This document shows positions 35,062-47,488 of a DNA stretch of 64,000 nucleotides, piece by piece (the first letter of the stretch is position 1; every line of letters starts with the position of its first letter). Below the pieces are notes generated by a model. The model did no database searches, was not told where the DNA came from, and saw only the letters and a program-made list of their open reading frames with translations. The stretch is from NCBI GenBank assembly GCA_019049505.1, contig CM032446.1, positions 204,793,987-204,857,986 of the forward strand, read 5' to 3'. This DNA is from Pachyrhynchus sulphureomaculatus (lineage: Eukaryota; Arthropoda; Insecta; Coleoptera; Curculionidae). The translations under genes were made by a program, and so were the position numbers.

Positions 35062-38000
35062 TTATTTAAAAAAATGTTCGTATTTCGTACTATAAAACTC
35101 GTACAGCGCATGGCATTAAAAATTAATAGAACAAGATATTACCTTATAAAAATAATAACAAGAATTAAAAAAAATATGTTTTTTTAATTACATAATTAAA
35201 TGCAGAACCAACTTTTGTACCTTTTTTTTATATAAAATGACCCTTCACGGTCGGTTTCAAGGTGTTTGGTGCTTTGCAGGTGGCGCAAGGTGATGGCGAC
35301 TCGTCCCTTCACAGGTTGGCCGAATCTAAGTATACCAAGGGCTCATCGTAGGTAAAGCAACAAACATCAATCACGGGTATAACCTACAAAGAAAAAAAAG
35401 GTTAGGATTTTTAAAAAAAGGCATACGAAACTGTGCAATAGGAATGAAGAATAAGTTTTTATTAATAGAATTTTAGATTTTCTTTTTGTTAGCGACTTAG
35501 CGTAAGAGCTGATGGACGTTTTATTCAAAAAGTTTTATGTTGATTGAAACTATTTTATACCTGAAAGTGTATTTAACAGTCTGCTAGGGCAGCCTCAAAT
35601 GAAAGCCACTTATTTAGACCTCTTACCTAGAACATAGACAGCGGTTATGGTGTATTTTTAGGCGTAATAAATTTTAATCAAAGATTAATTTTTTCTATTA
35701 TTTCATCAACTCCAAATTCTGTATCTACTGATAGCTATATATTGTGACAATAAAATCACACATATGAAAAATTGCTCCTTGATACAATTTTCACCTCAAG
35801 CCAGAAAATTTGCAAATTACGTGTGAATGTTACTTCATTGTCGAATAAGTTAGTTCAGGTTAGTTACGTTGGGATTTTGGAATCTTTGGCACAATAATAT
35901 TACACAACCGTTATCACTTTTTTCCTCATGATACTAACATGTTTAGCGTAAGGCGTATCGAGTACAAAAAAAATATTTGTGTTCAAATAAAATAAAAATA
36001 GTGTTTCAAGTACAGCGCTAATAAAATTATATACGTCACAACTTAATTTTGTACATGTTACGCGTGTCGCAAAGTAGCGATCCAAACAGTGTAGCGGAAA
36101 TATTTAGAATTCAAATTTTACGGTATTCTAGAGAAATGAATTTGAAGAAATAAACTTATATAAATAGTAAGTCGATTGAATTTTTGCTTAAGTAGATATT
36201 TTATTTCATATTTACATCTAAAACTTCACGTTGTTTTTTAAAGTACTGCCATCGGTGCAATTAACAACATTATTTATCATTCGTTTACCTATTTAACATC
36301 AACACTGACAGACGGAGATGACAAACATATTTTGTTATTTAGACTTAGATTATAGACGTATTATCAGAAGAAACTTTCTCAAATTCTAACCATAGTATAA
36401 ACGATATAATACACTTTTAATGGCAGACACGAAATATAAGTAAAACAGTCAACAAAACAGCTATGACGATCGAATAAAACGAGTGTACCTCCAACAGGCC
36501 ACGCAGTGCCTTTTACATCACCATAAACATATTGTGTTTTTTTAAATTTAGACTGGTCTTTAGAGTATGCAAATTTATATTGAAACACTCCATTATCCAA
36601 TATTTTGACGCGAGCCTTACTGTAATAAAAGAAAATGTTTATTTTTAATCAAGAATAATAAATTAGATGGAGATTCATTATGTCTAAATGTGGTGGTCTT
36701 TGAATCGGACAGGCAGTCGAACCCACTTTCAGGCATGAATAAAAAATAAAAATAAAACAAAATTTGAACTGGCATAAAACACTTTGAATAAAAAAACTTT
36801 TACCATCTCTCCGGATATTTTTAATACAGTCTAGATAAGAAAAGAGTTGTAAGATTTGAGTTTATTATTTCCCAAATTGTGTAAATAACAAGTTTTTGAA
36901 ATAACTTTACGAAAATGTTAAGGGGTGGCTCTTTACTAAACGTTTATCGCTCATACGGATTTTTTTATATATATTTAAGTTTGTTGCTTCAGAGCCGAAG
37001 AAAATTTTCATTTTGAAAATTAGTTATATTTAGATCATGCCAACTTGGACTGTTGTAAGCTTGGTTGGTAGCATTATACGTGTTTATGGAGTTTAAAGAG
37101 TCACTCGATAACATCAAATTTGGTGCTGAACCTTACTTTCTTAGTTTTCACTATCTTTTTTTATTTTCCTTAGTTACTTTTAAACTCAAATAAATCACCT
37201 TACTTTATTATCTACTAAATGAAAACTAAGAAAGTGAGGTTATTTATATATACATATGTAAAAATATAATAATAATAATAATTTACCACTGTATAAGGTA
37301 AACTGTACTAAATTTTTGGAAATATAGGGTTTGTTTCCGCGGCACTTCGAAACCAATCAGAATCATTATGATTGATGGAAAACCATCGGCAAATTAGTTG
37401 TTTGTTTTAAATTCACTTGGCTCTGACTGGTTTGAAAATGGCTGCACAAACAGATCTATTGTGGTATCGAGTAATTCCTTACCTTTCGAATCATCATTAT
37501 CCATTACTAACTACTATTATCATTTTTTCTTTCCATAAGGTTATTGTTTTTATTTTTACTTATGTTTCCATTTGCTCCTTTGTACATTTTTTTGTATATT
37601 ATTGTGTTGTATAATTTGTTAAGTTCAGCTTGTTTTTACGTGTGATAGAAAAAGAAAACGAATTTTTGTGTTTGATCCAAGAGACTGAAATCGTTCATGT
37701 AGTGATGTTTTGGATCGCTTTTATTGTAAATAGTTCAAACAAAGGTATAATTTGGAAAATTAGGATTAATAATTTATTATTAAGGGGGCAGTCGGGTCTG
37801 TTTATTATTATGTATAACAAAACCCTTCCTTGACTTTCGATTAAAACTTTTTCTCTGCGATTATCGACACAAACTGTCAGCTCGAGAGGTCTGTTTGTTT
37901 TTCAAAGTATTAAAGAAAAATTCAAACAAAACTAAATTAGGGCTAAAAATGTTCCTTTTTAATCGTTTTATGAAACATTTTTTCTCAACCAATTAATATG

Positions 38001-38380
38001 TATGTAAAGTATCTGCAATTTATCGTAACCGGAACACTCAAAAGTTTTAAAACTCGCTTGCTAATAAAACAAAAATAACTGATCAACAAAATTATATTTA
38101 AAATAATGGTAAATATTGTTGAGTTTGTTATAATAAAAAATGTTTCCTGCAAATTCTGCAGTGTTTAAAAAATCTCCTACTATTAATACAAATATATTTG
38201 CGCCATATTTCGATAGCTTCGTTTTTTATACCCCTGTACCTTAAATTTAAATATTGTTTTTTTCTGGGCAAGTAGCACATGTATTTATTATTATTTTAAT
38301 ATTATTTTGGTGAGAATTTTTTTAAAATTTATTGTTGTGAACCGCTTAGCCTAGCTTGTTTCAAAGATATCACGACGGTG

Positions 38381-38383
<3 letters not shown>
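35062..38383. other. Intergenic; no confident gene
   Basis: Mostly AT-rich. A coding-like minus-strand stretch at 36379-36619 is listed separately. A GC-richer 120-bp stretch at 35245-35365 translates on the minus strand as LRFGQPVKGRVAITL and beyond, but I could not tie it to a gene. Part of the palindromic family (see 22090) is present at about 35885-35980. Confidence 0.4.
36379..36619 (-). CDS. Possible orphan exon, unknown protein
   Basis: On the minus strand, a good splice acceptor (TTTTATTACAG) precedes an 80-codon open frame (KARVKILDNGVFQYKFAYSK, then TQYVYGDVKGTAWPVGGTL and a hydrophobic Cys-containing end) to a stop at 36379. I do not recognise the protein. No partner exons were found on either side and there is no donor that clearly pairs with it, so this may be a chance open frame or the relic of a lost gene. 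Confidence 0.2.

Positions 38384-38459
<76 letters not shown>
38384..38459. repeat. (TA)n microsatellite
   Basis: About 76 bp of uninterrupted TA repeats. Confidence 0.97.
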
Positions 38460-38462
<3 letters not shown>

Positions 38463-39477
38463 CCACCGCGTTTGGTTCCATCGCACCATCTCCAAGCCAA
38501 TAGATGCCTAAAGACCTTGATAATTTTGTCATCACATGTGGGTAGTACGCATCTGATCGCGCATATTGCTAAATTCTATAAAGGATAGATAAATGTTTAA
38601 TAAAAATTATACGGATCTGATAGACAAATATTTTAAATATATATTCTCATATACAGTGACCACGCTGTATGTTTTATCATTTTTCAAAGCTACTAGAAAT
38701 TTGCAAAAATCGTATGTGCACGGGTACACAAGCACTATACTTCAGCAAATATAACCCGAAAAAACTGTTAAAAGAACTAAAGTTATATTTAGTCCAACCA
38801 CACAGAAAGTATTTAAAAAGATCACGTCTTAAATGCAGTCAGCGTCAGCATTAGGATGTTAGTTGCATGGCAATATTTAAAAGAACATTGTTTTTGAAAA
38901 TCCCAATAATTTTTAAGACTGAATTACTATTAGAATAGGTCTTAAATTAAAAATCTAAAACACTTCTTAACTTTTATAATATAGGCAATATTGTGTGAAG
39001 TAATTTACTTCAATGTTTATTATAAACCTCTTAAATAAAATGGCCCAACTTAAAATATACACAAATATGTTTAAATTATCAGTTTCTCGGATCCCTAGGA
39101 CTTGATAAAGTACTTTTTCTTTATATTTTATAGAATTTGAGATCCTCCATCCACACACTAACGGTCATTCTGTATCTTTATATACATACATACTATACTA
39201 AAACCTGATAGTTTGTGTCCACAGTAATCTACCTCTACATTTTTAGAGTTCGGATTCAACCAGAAAGTGATAATTACAAAAAATTTCGACATATGTTAAA
39301 TAAACACTATCAGCTGTTTATAGTTTGGTCAATTTACAGAATATTGCCCTATTTCTATTCCTAACAAGGTGTTATCCCAATTATTGGATGTACAAATGTT
39401 ACAATTCAACACTACTTTTGCATTGGTCATTTTTTACCTGACTAAGGACGTTTGTAATGAAGAAGATGTTTTTAGCA

Positions 39478-39537
39478 ACCAGAATACGGCGGGATCAAAA
39501 ATACCAGTCAAAACAGACGATCCCGCCACATTCCGGT
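39478..39537. repeat. Hairpin, 19-bp stem
   Basis: ACCAGAATACGGCGGGATC (39478-39496) pairs with GATCCCGCCACATTCCGGT (39519-39537) with three mismatched positions and a 22-nt loop. It is GC-rich relative to its surroundings. Function unknown. Confidence 0.6.
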
Positions 39538-40344
39538 TCTACAAGCATTTTCCCCATGTTATTGTTTACAGTGTTGTAAAATGGTGGTCCCCCTTAAAAT
39601 AAAATAATAATAATTAATAAGTAAATAATAAATAATGTAATAAAAGCGGTGGTAACCTCTACTCGTTACTTGTTTTTGCAACATTACTTCAACGCCATCT
39701 AAATTATTCTATATTGTTCGAGTCAGTTAAGTTGGACCTTTCGTTTTTTTTTTCGACTGAAATAACGTAAATATACAGATAAATTTTAAGTTGTACTCAT
39801 GAATGTGAAATTTATTCCAAGGAACCATATAAAATAGTGGCCAATTCCCAATTAAAACGTAAAAGTTATCTAAGAAAATAAAGAAAATGACGAAATACAA
39901 AAGTACTATTGAATTCTAAATAAAAAGTAGACGTAAACTATATACGAAATTTTAGAGCCTGTTTACACAGAAATCAAATCACAAACTTGTAGGTCTGGGC
40001 TAATCAGATCTCGCAAATTTACTATGAATACTGTATATTACTGTTTTTGCAAGACCACTGATGGACACCGACTTGTTTGTGATTTTTGTATGAGCAGCTT
40101 TAAATGATAAAATGAACGTTGAATAGTTAAATAATAAAAAAATGTATGGAAAACTTAAAGACCCCCTGTTTTCAAATATGAAGGTATTATTGTGATCACA
40201 AATAAAAAAATAGTTTTAGGTGGAACAAAAAAAAAATAAAAAGATTTTTTCGGTTTACAAAAAGAACAAAAACAATTGATAATATGTAAATATATTAGAT
40301 TAGAAGAAACCTGTAGAAGTGTGTCCGATGGGTGATGCACTTAA

Positions 40345-40460
40345 GGCGCCTCTCTTTCGATGATTTAAAGCAGTTTCGGAGTATCTTTATTATTTGTTTC
40401 TACTCTAGAAAAATAAAGATGTACTCTGAAATAGCTTCAGATTATTGAATGGAAGACGCC
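40345..40460. repeat. Imperfect hairpin, ~47-bp stem, 20-nt loop
   Basis: The arm 40345-40391 (from GGCGCCTCTC to GTATCTTTATT) pairs imperfectly (roughly three quarters of positions) with 40412-40460 (AATAAAGATGTACTCTGAAA to AAGACGCC). Size and shape resemble an insect microRNA precursor or a small MITE; sequence alone does not decide. Confidence 0.5.
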
Positions 40461-43419
40461 ATTAGTTTTTAATGTTACTATTATTTGTAAAGTTTAATTT
40501 ATTGTTTTGTAATATATTTTTAAATTTTTAATTATGGTTTACTCTTTATTTTTGCATTAAAGTGATAAAAAGTAAAGTAACTTAATGAAGGAGTTTTATT
40601 TAAATGAACACCAAACTGCCACATCTTTCTAAAGCCTTGATAATAAAAGTTTCAATTAAACACAAAATAATTTGGTATAAGTGGAGGATTTCGTCGTAAA
40701 GGAAAAACTTCTTTAAACATTCTTGTTGATACAAAAGAAATATACAGCAGCGGCCACCATAATCGAACATGTAGTTCACAGTCTCTGCGTCAATCTATAT
40801 TAGGAACCCATAAACATACGGTCAGATTCTGAACTACATGTACAATTACTCTGTACATGGTTATAAGTTACAAATGAGTCATTTTTTTAATTCTTGTTTT
40901 AAATGTAAAAAAAAGTTATTCAAGCTACTAAAATGTTTTCCCAACTAAATTTTTAGCATACCGGGTATGTACTAAACACTAAAACAAAATTGCATTTCTT
41001 AAAGTGGAACAACCGAGATATTTTATATTCTATCATCGATCCTAACACATTTTGTGTAACTTAACCAATGCCTAAAAGAAATAGTTCCCTGAGATTTAAG
41101 CATTTGAGAAATGACATTAGTCTCTATACCTTGACCAGAGTTTTGAGGTCCTCGGGCGTTATTTTCATAATCTATTATAATATGGGTTTATAATATCTAG
41201 TTACTTTCTTGTTGACTACTTTGCTGCTTAAGAAGAATTATTAAAACAATTCAGTAACTAGTTAATATTATTTGTATTGTATTTGAGAATCATATAAAGT
41301 ACTTTACTTTCGATCATTTTACTGTATTCTCATTATTATATTCCTTCTTTATTTTTAATCACATATAATAATAAGAATTTTATGTATTCTTATGATCGCG
41401 ACTATCGATGAATATATTTATTTTACGCTATATTCCATTGTAGAAAGAAACATTTTCTACTTGTAGCTATAAATCTATAAAATAAAAAATATATATAGAT
41501 AGTATGAAACAAAAACTGTTTTAAAGAAAATCTCAAAATCTAGAGCAGAATGGTGCCATTTTTTAAATAATCGAAAATGTCTTCAGGATATCCTTTTTAA
41601 AGTAGCGACAAAATGTGTATTGTATAATCAAGTCCAATCACAAGCTAGGCACTATTAGTAGCTTTAACTAAATTAAAAAGAACTCAGATACAATTAGCAT
41701 ATGTAAGATGTCTAAGAAATATTAAATAACAGGGTGGAATTTTTAAATGAAATTATTCAATAATTCAAACATGCTTAATGTTATGAAAAAAGCTGATCTC
41801 TTCAATTTTTATTTCAAATTTTATCCACATTCCCCACCGTTTGCATTACTAATAATTGCAAATGCAATTCTAGACCTATTTTATGTGAACTTCGTGTTGT
41901 TTCTGAGACCATATATATTAAGAGAAAGCATAATTTAACTTACCTGTATCTTTTTTACATTTTTTAATCTTAGAAATATCGACTTTCACTGGAAACAAAT
42001 TTTATTTGATTAGAATTTCTGGTTAAGTTCTTCAGATATTGACGCAACTTTTTTAGGTAATAAGTTTTACGAATAAGGTGGTGGAGGACCACTATTGGTA
42101 CCTATGAAATTTACCATATTGACAAGAAAATCATATGAGTTATTTCCATTGTTTAAGAGGTCTATAGAGGGGCAAAAAAAGCGATTAGAGCAACTTATTT
42201 GCTACAACTAAACACGTCTAGTTGCAGTCTGAAAACCTTTAAATTACTACAATATCAAAATCGCTAAAATTTCGGAAACAATATTGAATTTACCCAGAAT
42301 TTCTTAAGGAATAGATTATATATTGAAAGTGTTTTAAATAAAATTAAATTAATTTGATGCTGTGCTTTTTTCGGACATCCTCGGTAAAAGAATATAAATT
42401 TCTAAAACGTAATTCTCTCTTAAATTACATGGTAATCACTAATCAGGGCGAAACTTATAGAAGTATTTCTTAATACTTCTTCTTTTAAATATGAATCTAA
42501 ATGTTACCGCTATTGTTATTGTTATTGTATAAAGATTTTTTACAAAAATTTTTGCAAAAAAATCTAGGAAAATGCCTTCTGTTACGAATTTCATTTACAG
42601 AACTTTCCAGCTTTAAGCAACCCGAAAATAGTTTATTTCTGTGAAAAATGCTAAAATACGCCAGATTCTCGATCATATTTTCGTCTTACAGTCGGTGGCG
42701 TAGCCAGAGTCAAAGGGCACGCGGGCAGGTGGATCTAAGAAACGCTTTTATAGAAGAATAAAGAAAAACATTAGCTCTTATTTCCCCTTTTAAAATTTTC
42801 TTTGCTTCGTCTATGGTAGTTAAGTCTCAATAGACTATGACGTTAGTTTAGATTCCATAAAATACAGCTGAACACGAGTAAGACAGTGAAATATGCTCAG
42901 ATAAACACAAGCAAAAATAAAGTGTTTGGTGTAGTGATGTGATAACTGTGGGGTACTGTCCTAGTGCCATAAATTCTAACTTAACGAATACAAATCCTAA
43001 AATTATTTAAACAAGCTGATAGTTTTAATTAGGATTTTTGATAAGAAACAAAATTTTAAATTTTGCCGGTTAAAAGGCCCTTCACCATTGCTGGATATAT
43101 CCTATCCTGAGAATAGTGTTATTGTTTTTATTATAGGAACACTCTATTAAAGTCATCGAAGATGTTACCTCAGAAACCTAATGATTAAATAACTTCAATA
43201 ACTCATACACACTAGTAAAACGCTTAACTTTTCACAACAGGAATTTATGTTGATCCTAGAGAGCTCAGAAAATGCAAGTATAATTATTTACGTAGGACAA
43301 TAAGGTTGCGGGAAAGCATTTTTTTATAACTCTCAACAGTTTCTGTCATCATGTTCAATTAAAGACATAACTTCAATTGAAAAAACTGAAATGACCTAAT
43401 CATAGAATTTTATTAGTTT

Positions 43420-43870
43420 GTTCAATTTTAGTCGTGTCATAAATTAAATCTGGTGACAGGACCTGTCGGTTTGAAAACCGTTCCAGCTGTTACCTCGATT
43501 GTCACCTATCCAAATAACTAGACTTGCTTTTTCTTGTATTACTCTCAGAGCAACGTAAATTAGTGTTATAATGTAGTTGTAGATGACCGTTAGAAAAACC
43601 ACTTACGTTTCTTTCAAAAAAGTCATCTACAACTGCGTCCTCAAATTCTCGGTTTCTTCAATTTTAGTCATAAACTAAATCAGACGACAGGACCTGTCAG
43701 TGTCAAAAACCGCTTTAGTTGTCACCTTGATTGTTGTATGTAAATAAACAGTCCTACCTCCTCTTATGTGCCCTCAGATCGACTTAAATTAACATAAGGT
43801 ATTTGTAGAACACTCTCTAAAAACTCATTTATATTTTTCGCGAAATGTTTCAACTTATGAATTCCACTCT
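43420..43870. repeat. Diverged tandem repeat, period ~243 bp
   Basis: TTCAATTTTAGTC..ATAAA.TAAATC followed by GACAGGACCTGTC recurs at about 43425 and 43668, with matching downstream blocks (CACCT(A/T)GATTGT, TGTAGA). The copies are clearly diverged. The first copy includes a 14-bp hairpin (TAGTTGTAGATGAC at 43573 with GTCATCTACAACTG at 43622). Confidence 0.65.
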
Positions 43871-44822
43871 GCATAATTTAAGAATTCTTCATATTCCAAA
43901 TTATAAATATTTAAAAAATAGCTTAACCGATTAAAATGGTGTTTTCGAAAAAGATCACCTAAACCACATTAAAAGAAAAATAAAATAATTATAAAAAAAC
44001 ATTATATCATTATAAAACTATGAGCTAGCGGCATACTTACTTTATACATAGAAAAAAAATTAGAAAACAAGAATATTTTATTTTTTTATTTGGGGAAAAA
44101 ATTTCAGGGTATTATTAGGTTTAGGATTTATTTTTTATTTGTTTATTTGGGCGCCTTTTCATAGTCAAACTTTTTGTGTATTTGCACAATATATCTTAAA
44201 TTGCTTAAAAATATTAGATTTATTTTTTATAAACGATTGATAACAGATATATTAGTATTCATTAACAGCATTTAAAATACTTTATTAATAATAATAATGC
44301 CATGTCTGTAGTAAATAATCAATCTGATTAGACAAATGAGAAAATAATATTTCTTAAAGGTGTATTTATGAAATAAATTGTATGGTTAATAAAAAGTTAT
44401 ACTTTTAACGTGCGTTTCATTTATCCTTGAAAATATCTAAAAATATAACTATTTTAGACACGATTGCTTGAAATAAAGCTACGTAAGCCTGAGCTATTTT
44501 TTATGTTATTAACAATAAGGATAGAAATAATCCCAGATTATGTAAACGAGTCACAATTTTGCTAGAAAAAACTCCCCGCCTTTAATCCCACGTAGTTAAC
44601 GCTATTTAGTTTCCATAAGAAGATGATTGCTGACTCAACTGGTATTATATTTTTCTTACGTTGTCAATAGTGACGTTTGACGTGTCTTTTGAGGTTATGT
44701 ACTTTTGTTTTGCAAAAGTTTGCCAATGATGTTATCACAGGTTTATTTTAGGTAGTTAAGATAATTATTCGTAAAAAACACTTTCAAAAAGCTGTATCGT
44801 ATGACCATATAACTTAAAAATA
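43871..44822. other. Upstream region of dymeclin
   Basis: AT-rich sequence ending at the dymeclin ATG. It should contain the promoter and 5' untranslated region, but no TATA box or initiator could be assigned with confidence, and no mobile element was recognised. Confidence 0.4.
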
Positions 44823-44962
44823 ATGGGCACGGCAGTGAGCAGAAATCTGGATCTATCTACAAATGAATATTGCTTAAAGTTTGTTGGAAAAGAGCCTATT
44901 TCTTTGAATGACCCCTTTTGGAATAGATTTTTAGCCTTTAACATTACACCACCAACTACGAG
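44823..44962 (+). CDS. DYM: Dymeclin exon 1 (start of gene)
   Basis: Dymeclin is a peripheral, Golgi-associated protein; loss in humans causes Dyggve-Melchior-Clausen dysplasia (established knowledge). The ATG at 44823 gives MGTAVSRN, with Gly at 2 and Ser at 6 fitting the N-myristoylation signal expected for the family. NEYCLKFVGKEPISLNDPFW follows and lines up with the conserved NEYL..GTEPIS.NDPFW start of dymeclin. An in-frame stop precedes the ATG region, and no upstream coding was seen. Donor GAG|GTACGT at 44963; two bases of the last codon (Arg) carry over to exon 2. Confidence 0.95.
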
Positions 44963-45006
44963 GTACGTGTTAAATAATACTCTTAAAAAGATAAGCATAT
45001 TAACAG

Positions 45007-45168
45007 ACTAAAACTTTATAGAAATGATCAGCTGATTTTGGAGTCTAAAATTGAACCTTTATGCCATGAACTATTAAAAAACAATCTTAAGTCGGCAAAT
45101 TGTGGTTCTTTAATACAGCTATTTATAGCAAGATCGTCGGAGTTACTTGGAGCTACAGATTCAGAAGC
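45007..45168 (+). CDS. DYM: Dymeclin exon 2
   Basis: After a 44-nt intron (44963-45006, ending ATTAACAG), A completes Arg and the frame reads LKLYRNDQLILESKIEPLCH, ELLKNNLKSANCGSLIQLFI and ARSSELLGATDSE. This corresponds to the LL..N..TGNL..LI..FL.R..EL segment of dymeclin. The donor GC|GTAAGT at 45169 leaves GC to be completed by the first base of exon 3. Residues about 47-100. Confidence 0.93.
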
Positions 45169-45529
45169 GTAAGTGTTTAAAAAATTCTGTAAGATGTATG
45201 TTATGTATTAGTGTAACTGATAATACAAGTTTTATTAAGTATTGACAAATTTGGCCAGAGTGTTGGAGTACTTGGCTTATCTTGAGATAAAGTTTGTAAA
45301 TCTTTAAGTAAAATCATGTGGCGCATAATCAAATTAAACTACTATACTGATTCTCTTTTTTAAAATTCATTAATTTCAGATTTTGGTGATAATGAATCGA
45401 AACAAAAATATCTGACAACCTATTAAAATTTAAAACTATCATATTGGTCAAAAATTTATTCATGAAATATTACTTTAATGAAAATCCTTGGTTTATTTTA
45501 CAAAGTGGGGCAAAATACCAGGGTTAAAC

Positions 45530-46330
45530 AATTTTATTATCAAATTTATTAAAACAAAAACAATGAATAACATGCACAAAGACCTTTAATAATAACATAC
45601 TCAGCCAGTTTTGAAATGGCCACCCACGGGATGAATACAAATGGTCTGTGGGTACTCTGAAGTCCAGTAACTCCAAATTTTTGTGGTGTTTGGACCATGC
45701 TCTTGAGTACATTAGGTTTGGGTTAGGGGAATACAGCAACTATTCTGCAAATCTCATGGAATCTGGAAAATGATCATTGAACCACTCTTTAGTTTTTACT
45801 TTATGAGCCGGCTCAGAGTCTTACTTGTTGCGGAACTGTTGCTGTGCCCAGGGCACTACAGCCTCCCAGATATGATGATTTGCATCCTTGTTAATTTTAA
45901 CCCCCTGATCCATAAAAACTAGAAGGATTTAGCTGGTTGCACAGACTCTGCTTCAGACTATAATGGACATGGATTCTGACAATGTTTGATAAGGGATCAT
46001 GGGCTCTGAGCCTCTGAGGACCAGATCTTGTCATTTTGGTCTTTATGTGCATGTTTCACCGTGAGCAATTTTCCAATTTGCAGTTACATATTGCTGCAGG
46101 ACTTGACGACATCTTTGGAGTCAGACACACTTATTCTCACCGTGGAAAAGCTTTTTTGAAGCCTGTAGGGTTTGAAATTGAACTCATTTCTGCAATTCGT
46201 CGCACCGATCAGTCATTAATGCCAATCTCAAACAATTTTTTTTCATTAAATCCCTGGGATTGTATTAAATGTATTAAAAAAATTGTCAGACCTAATCATT
46301 GTAATAGAATGATGGTAAGGCAATTTAAAA
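45530..46330 (-). pseudogene. Tc1/mariner-superfamily transposase relic
   Basis: The minus strand, combining frames, contains KDQNDKIWSSE-like sequence, then MDQGVKINKDANHHIWEAVV, PWAQQQFRNK and DSEPAHKVKTKEWFNDHFPD. The DSEPAHK part stands for the QQDSAPAHK motif with the second catalytic Asp. HKNLELL and FKTG-type C-terminal pieces follow. This matches the longer-spaced insect Tc1/mariner-type transposases. The third catalytic region has decayed (SPNPNLM in place of SPDLNPL). Stops and shifts are numerous and no terminal repeats were identified. It lies in dymeclin intron 2. Confidence 0.6.
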
Positions 46331-46517
46331 TTTCTATCACTAATCAATGTTAAAATTTTACAGGGCAATTATTCCACATCTAATTAAAAGTAATATTATC
46401 AATAATTTATTTTAACAACTGTAAATTAAAATAAACTGATAAGGTTTTTTTTTCAAGCTTGTTGACAAAAATTGTCTATTTTATAAATATAATAGTTTTT
46501 TTAATTTATAAAAAAAA

Positions 46518-47389
46518 GGTCAAGTGCAAGTTGAACTTGCGCAATTAGGGTTCCGTACGTTGATTGCTTTTAAAATAAAAATTTTTGTTACGGAGGTATA
46601 AAATGATCAGTGACTTCACAAAACACACCCTAAATGAGTTTCCAACAAAGTTTGTTTCCAATTTTTACTGAAAACTGATGACCATTTTTCATGATAATTT
46701 TCGTTCATTCTACACACTGTGGAGAATATTCCAGAATTTTTTCAAAATTTTTTGATCAGTACTTTTCAAGATAAGGGGATATTTTTTACTTGTGTTTTCA
46801 CAAGCTTTCATTTGACACCACACTTGATGACCTAGTAAAAAAATTTTTTTTTTACTTCTGATTTCACCCCCCAAAACTAACCCCTTAAGTCAAAATTTAA
46901 CTTTCAAACCTACATGGCTCCGATGAGGCCATCAATTCCTATATTATTACCGTAACGTAATGCACTCGTGATAATTTCTCTCAATCTATACCTAATTTAG
47001 TCTATTCCAGAATCTTTTCAAATTTTTTGATCGGTACTTTTTGAGAAAACGTGGGGGCAGAGATTTCTGGTTATTTTGGTATAGTACTATGAAAAGGATA
47101 CGCAAGTATTACATCATATATATTTTTGAACTCATGTTTTCATAAGCTTTCATTTGACACCACACTCGATGACCTAGTAAAAAATTTTCTTTTTCACTTC
47201 CCACCCCAAACTAACCCCTTAAGTCAAAATTTAACTTTCAAAACTACATGGCTCTGATGAGGCCATCAATTCCTATATTATTACCAAATTTCAACTTTCT
47301 ATGACAAATAGTTTTGGAGAAAAACGGGTGCGACAGACAGATAGATAGACAGTGAAGTCATCTTATAAGTTTTCCATATGGAACACTAA
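46518..47389 (+). repeat. GTTCCGTACGGAAC-family repeat, locus D (internal duplication)
   Basis: Forward copy from GGTCAAGTGCAAGTTGAACT through GGGTTCCGTACGTTGATTGC to TTTCCATATGGAACACTAA. The distal part (from the GATAATTTTCGTTCATTCTA block to the CCATCAATTCCTATATTATT block) occurs twice, about 46690-46948 and 46966-47283, so the copy carries an internal tandem duplication and is longer than the others. It ends 100 bp before dymeclin exon 3. Confidence 0.83.
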
Positions 47390-47488
47390 AGATAACCCCA
47401 ATTATTAAAAGTCTTATCTATATTTAATCATCCTTTATAAGATGTATAAGTTATTTCTTGCTTAATATTTAGCCAATTTCTATTTAAG

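Larger units (their letters stand above)
38460..43415. other. Intergenic, no gene recognised
   Basis: About 5 kb of AT-rich sequence without a recognisable coding region. It holds two hairpins (39478-39537, 40345-40460) and a partial relative of the palindromic element at 42910-42995. A GGTGGCGTAGCCAG stretch near 42685 looks like the end of some transposon family but no partner end was found. Confidence 0.45.

Noticed and set aside
35245..35365. Minus-strand stretch LRFGQPVKGRVAITL resembling a macroglobulin/thioester-protein domain
   Set aside because: Only about 40 codons, no further exons of such a gene on either side, and the resemblance is short. It may be a repeat fragment.
37417..37833. 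Two short plus-strand open frames (65 and 67 codons)
   Set aside because: Hydrophobic, AT-driven composition, no domain, no splice context and no family resemblance.
42685..42735. GGTGGCGTAGCCAG as the end of a hAT-like or SINE-like element
   Set aside because: Similar words occur at transposon ends in many animals, but no second end, target duplication or coding sequence was found.
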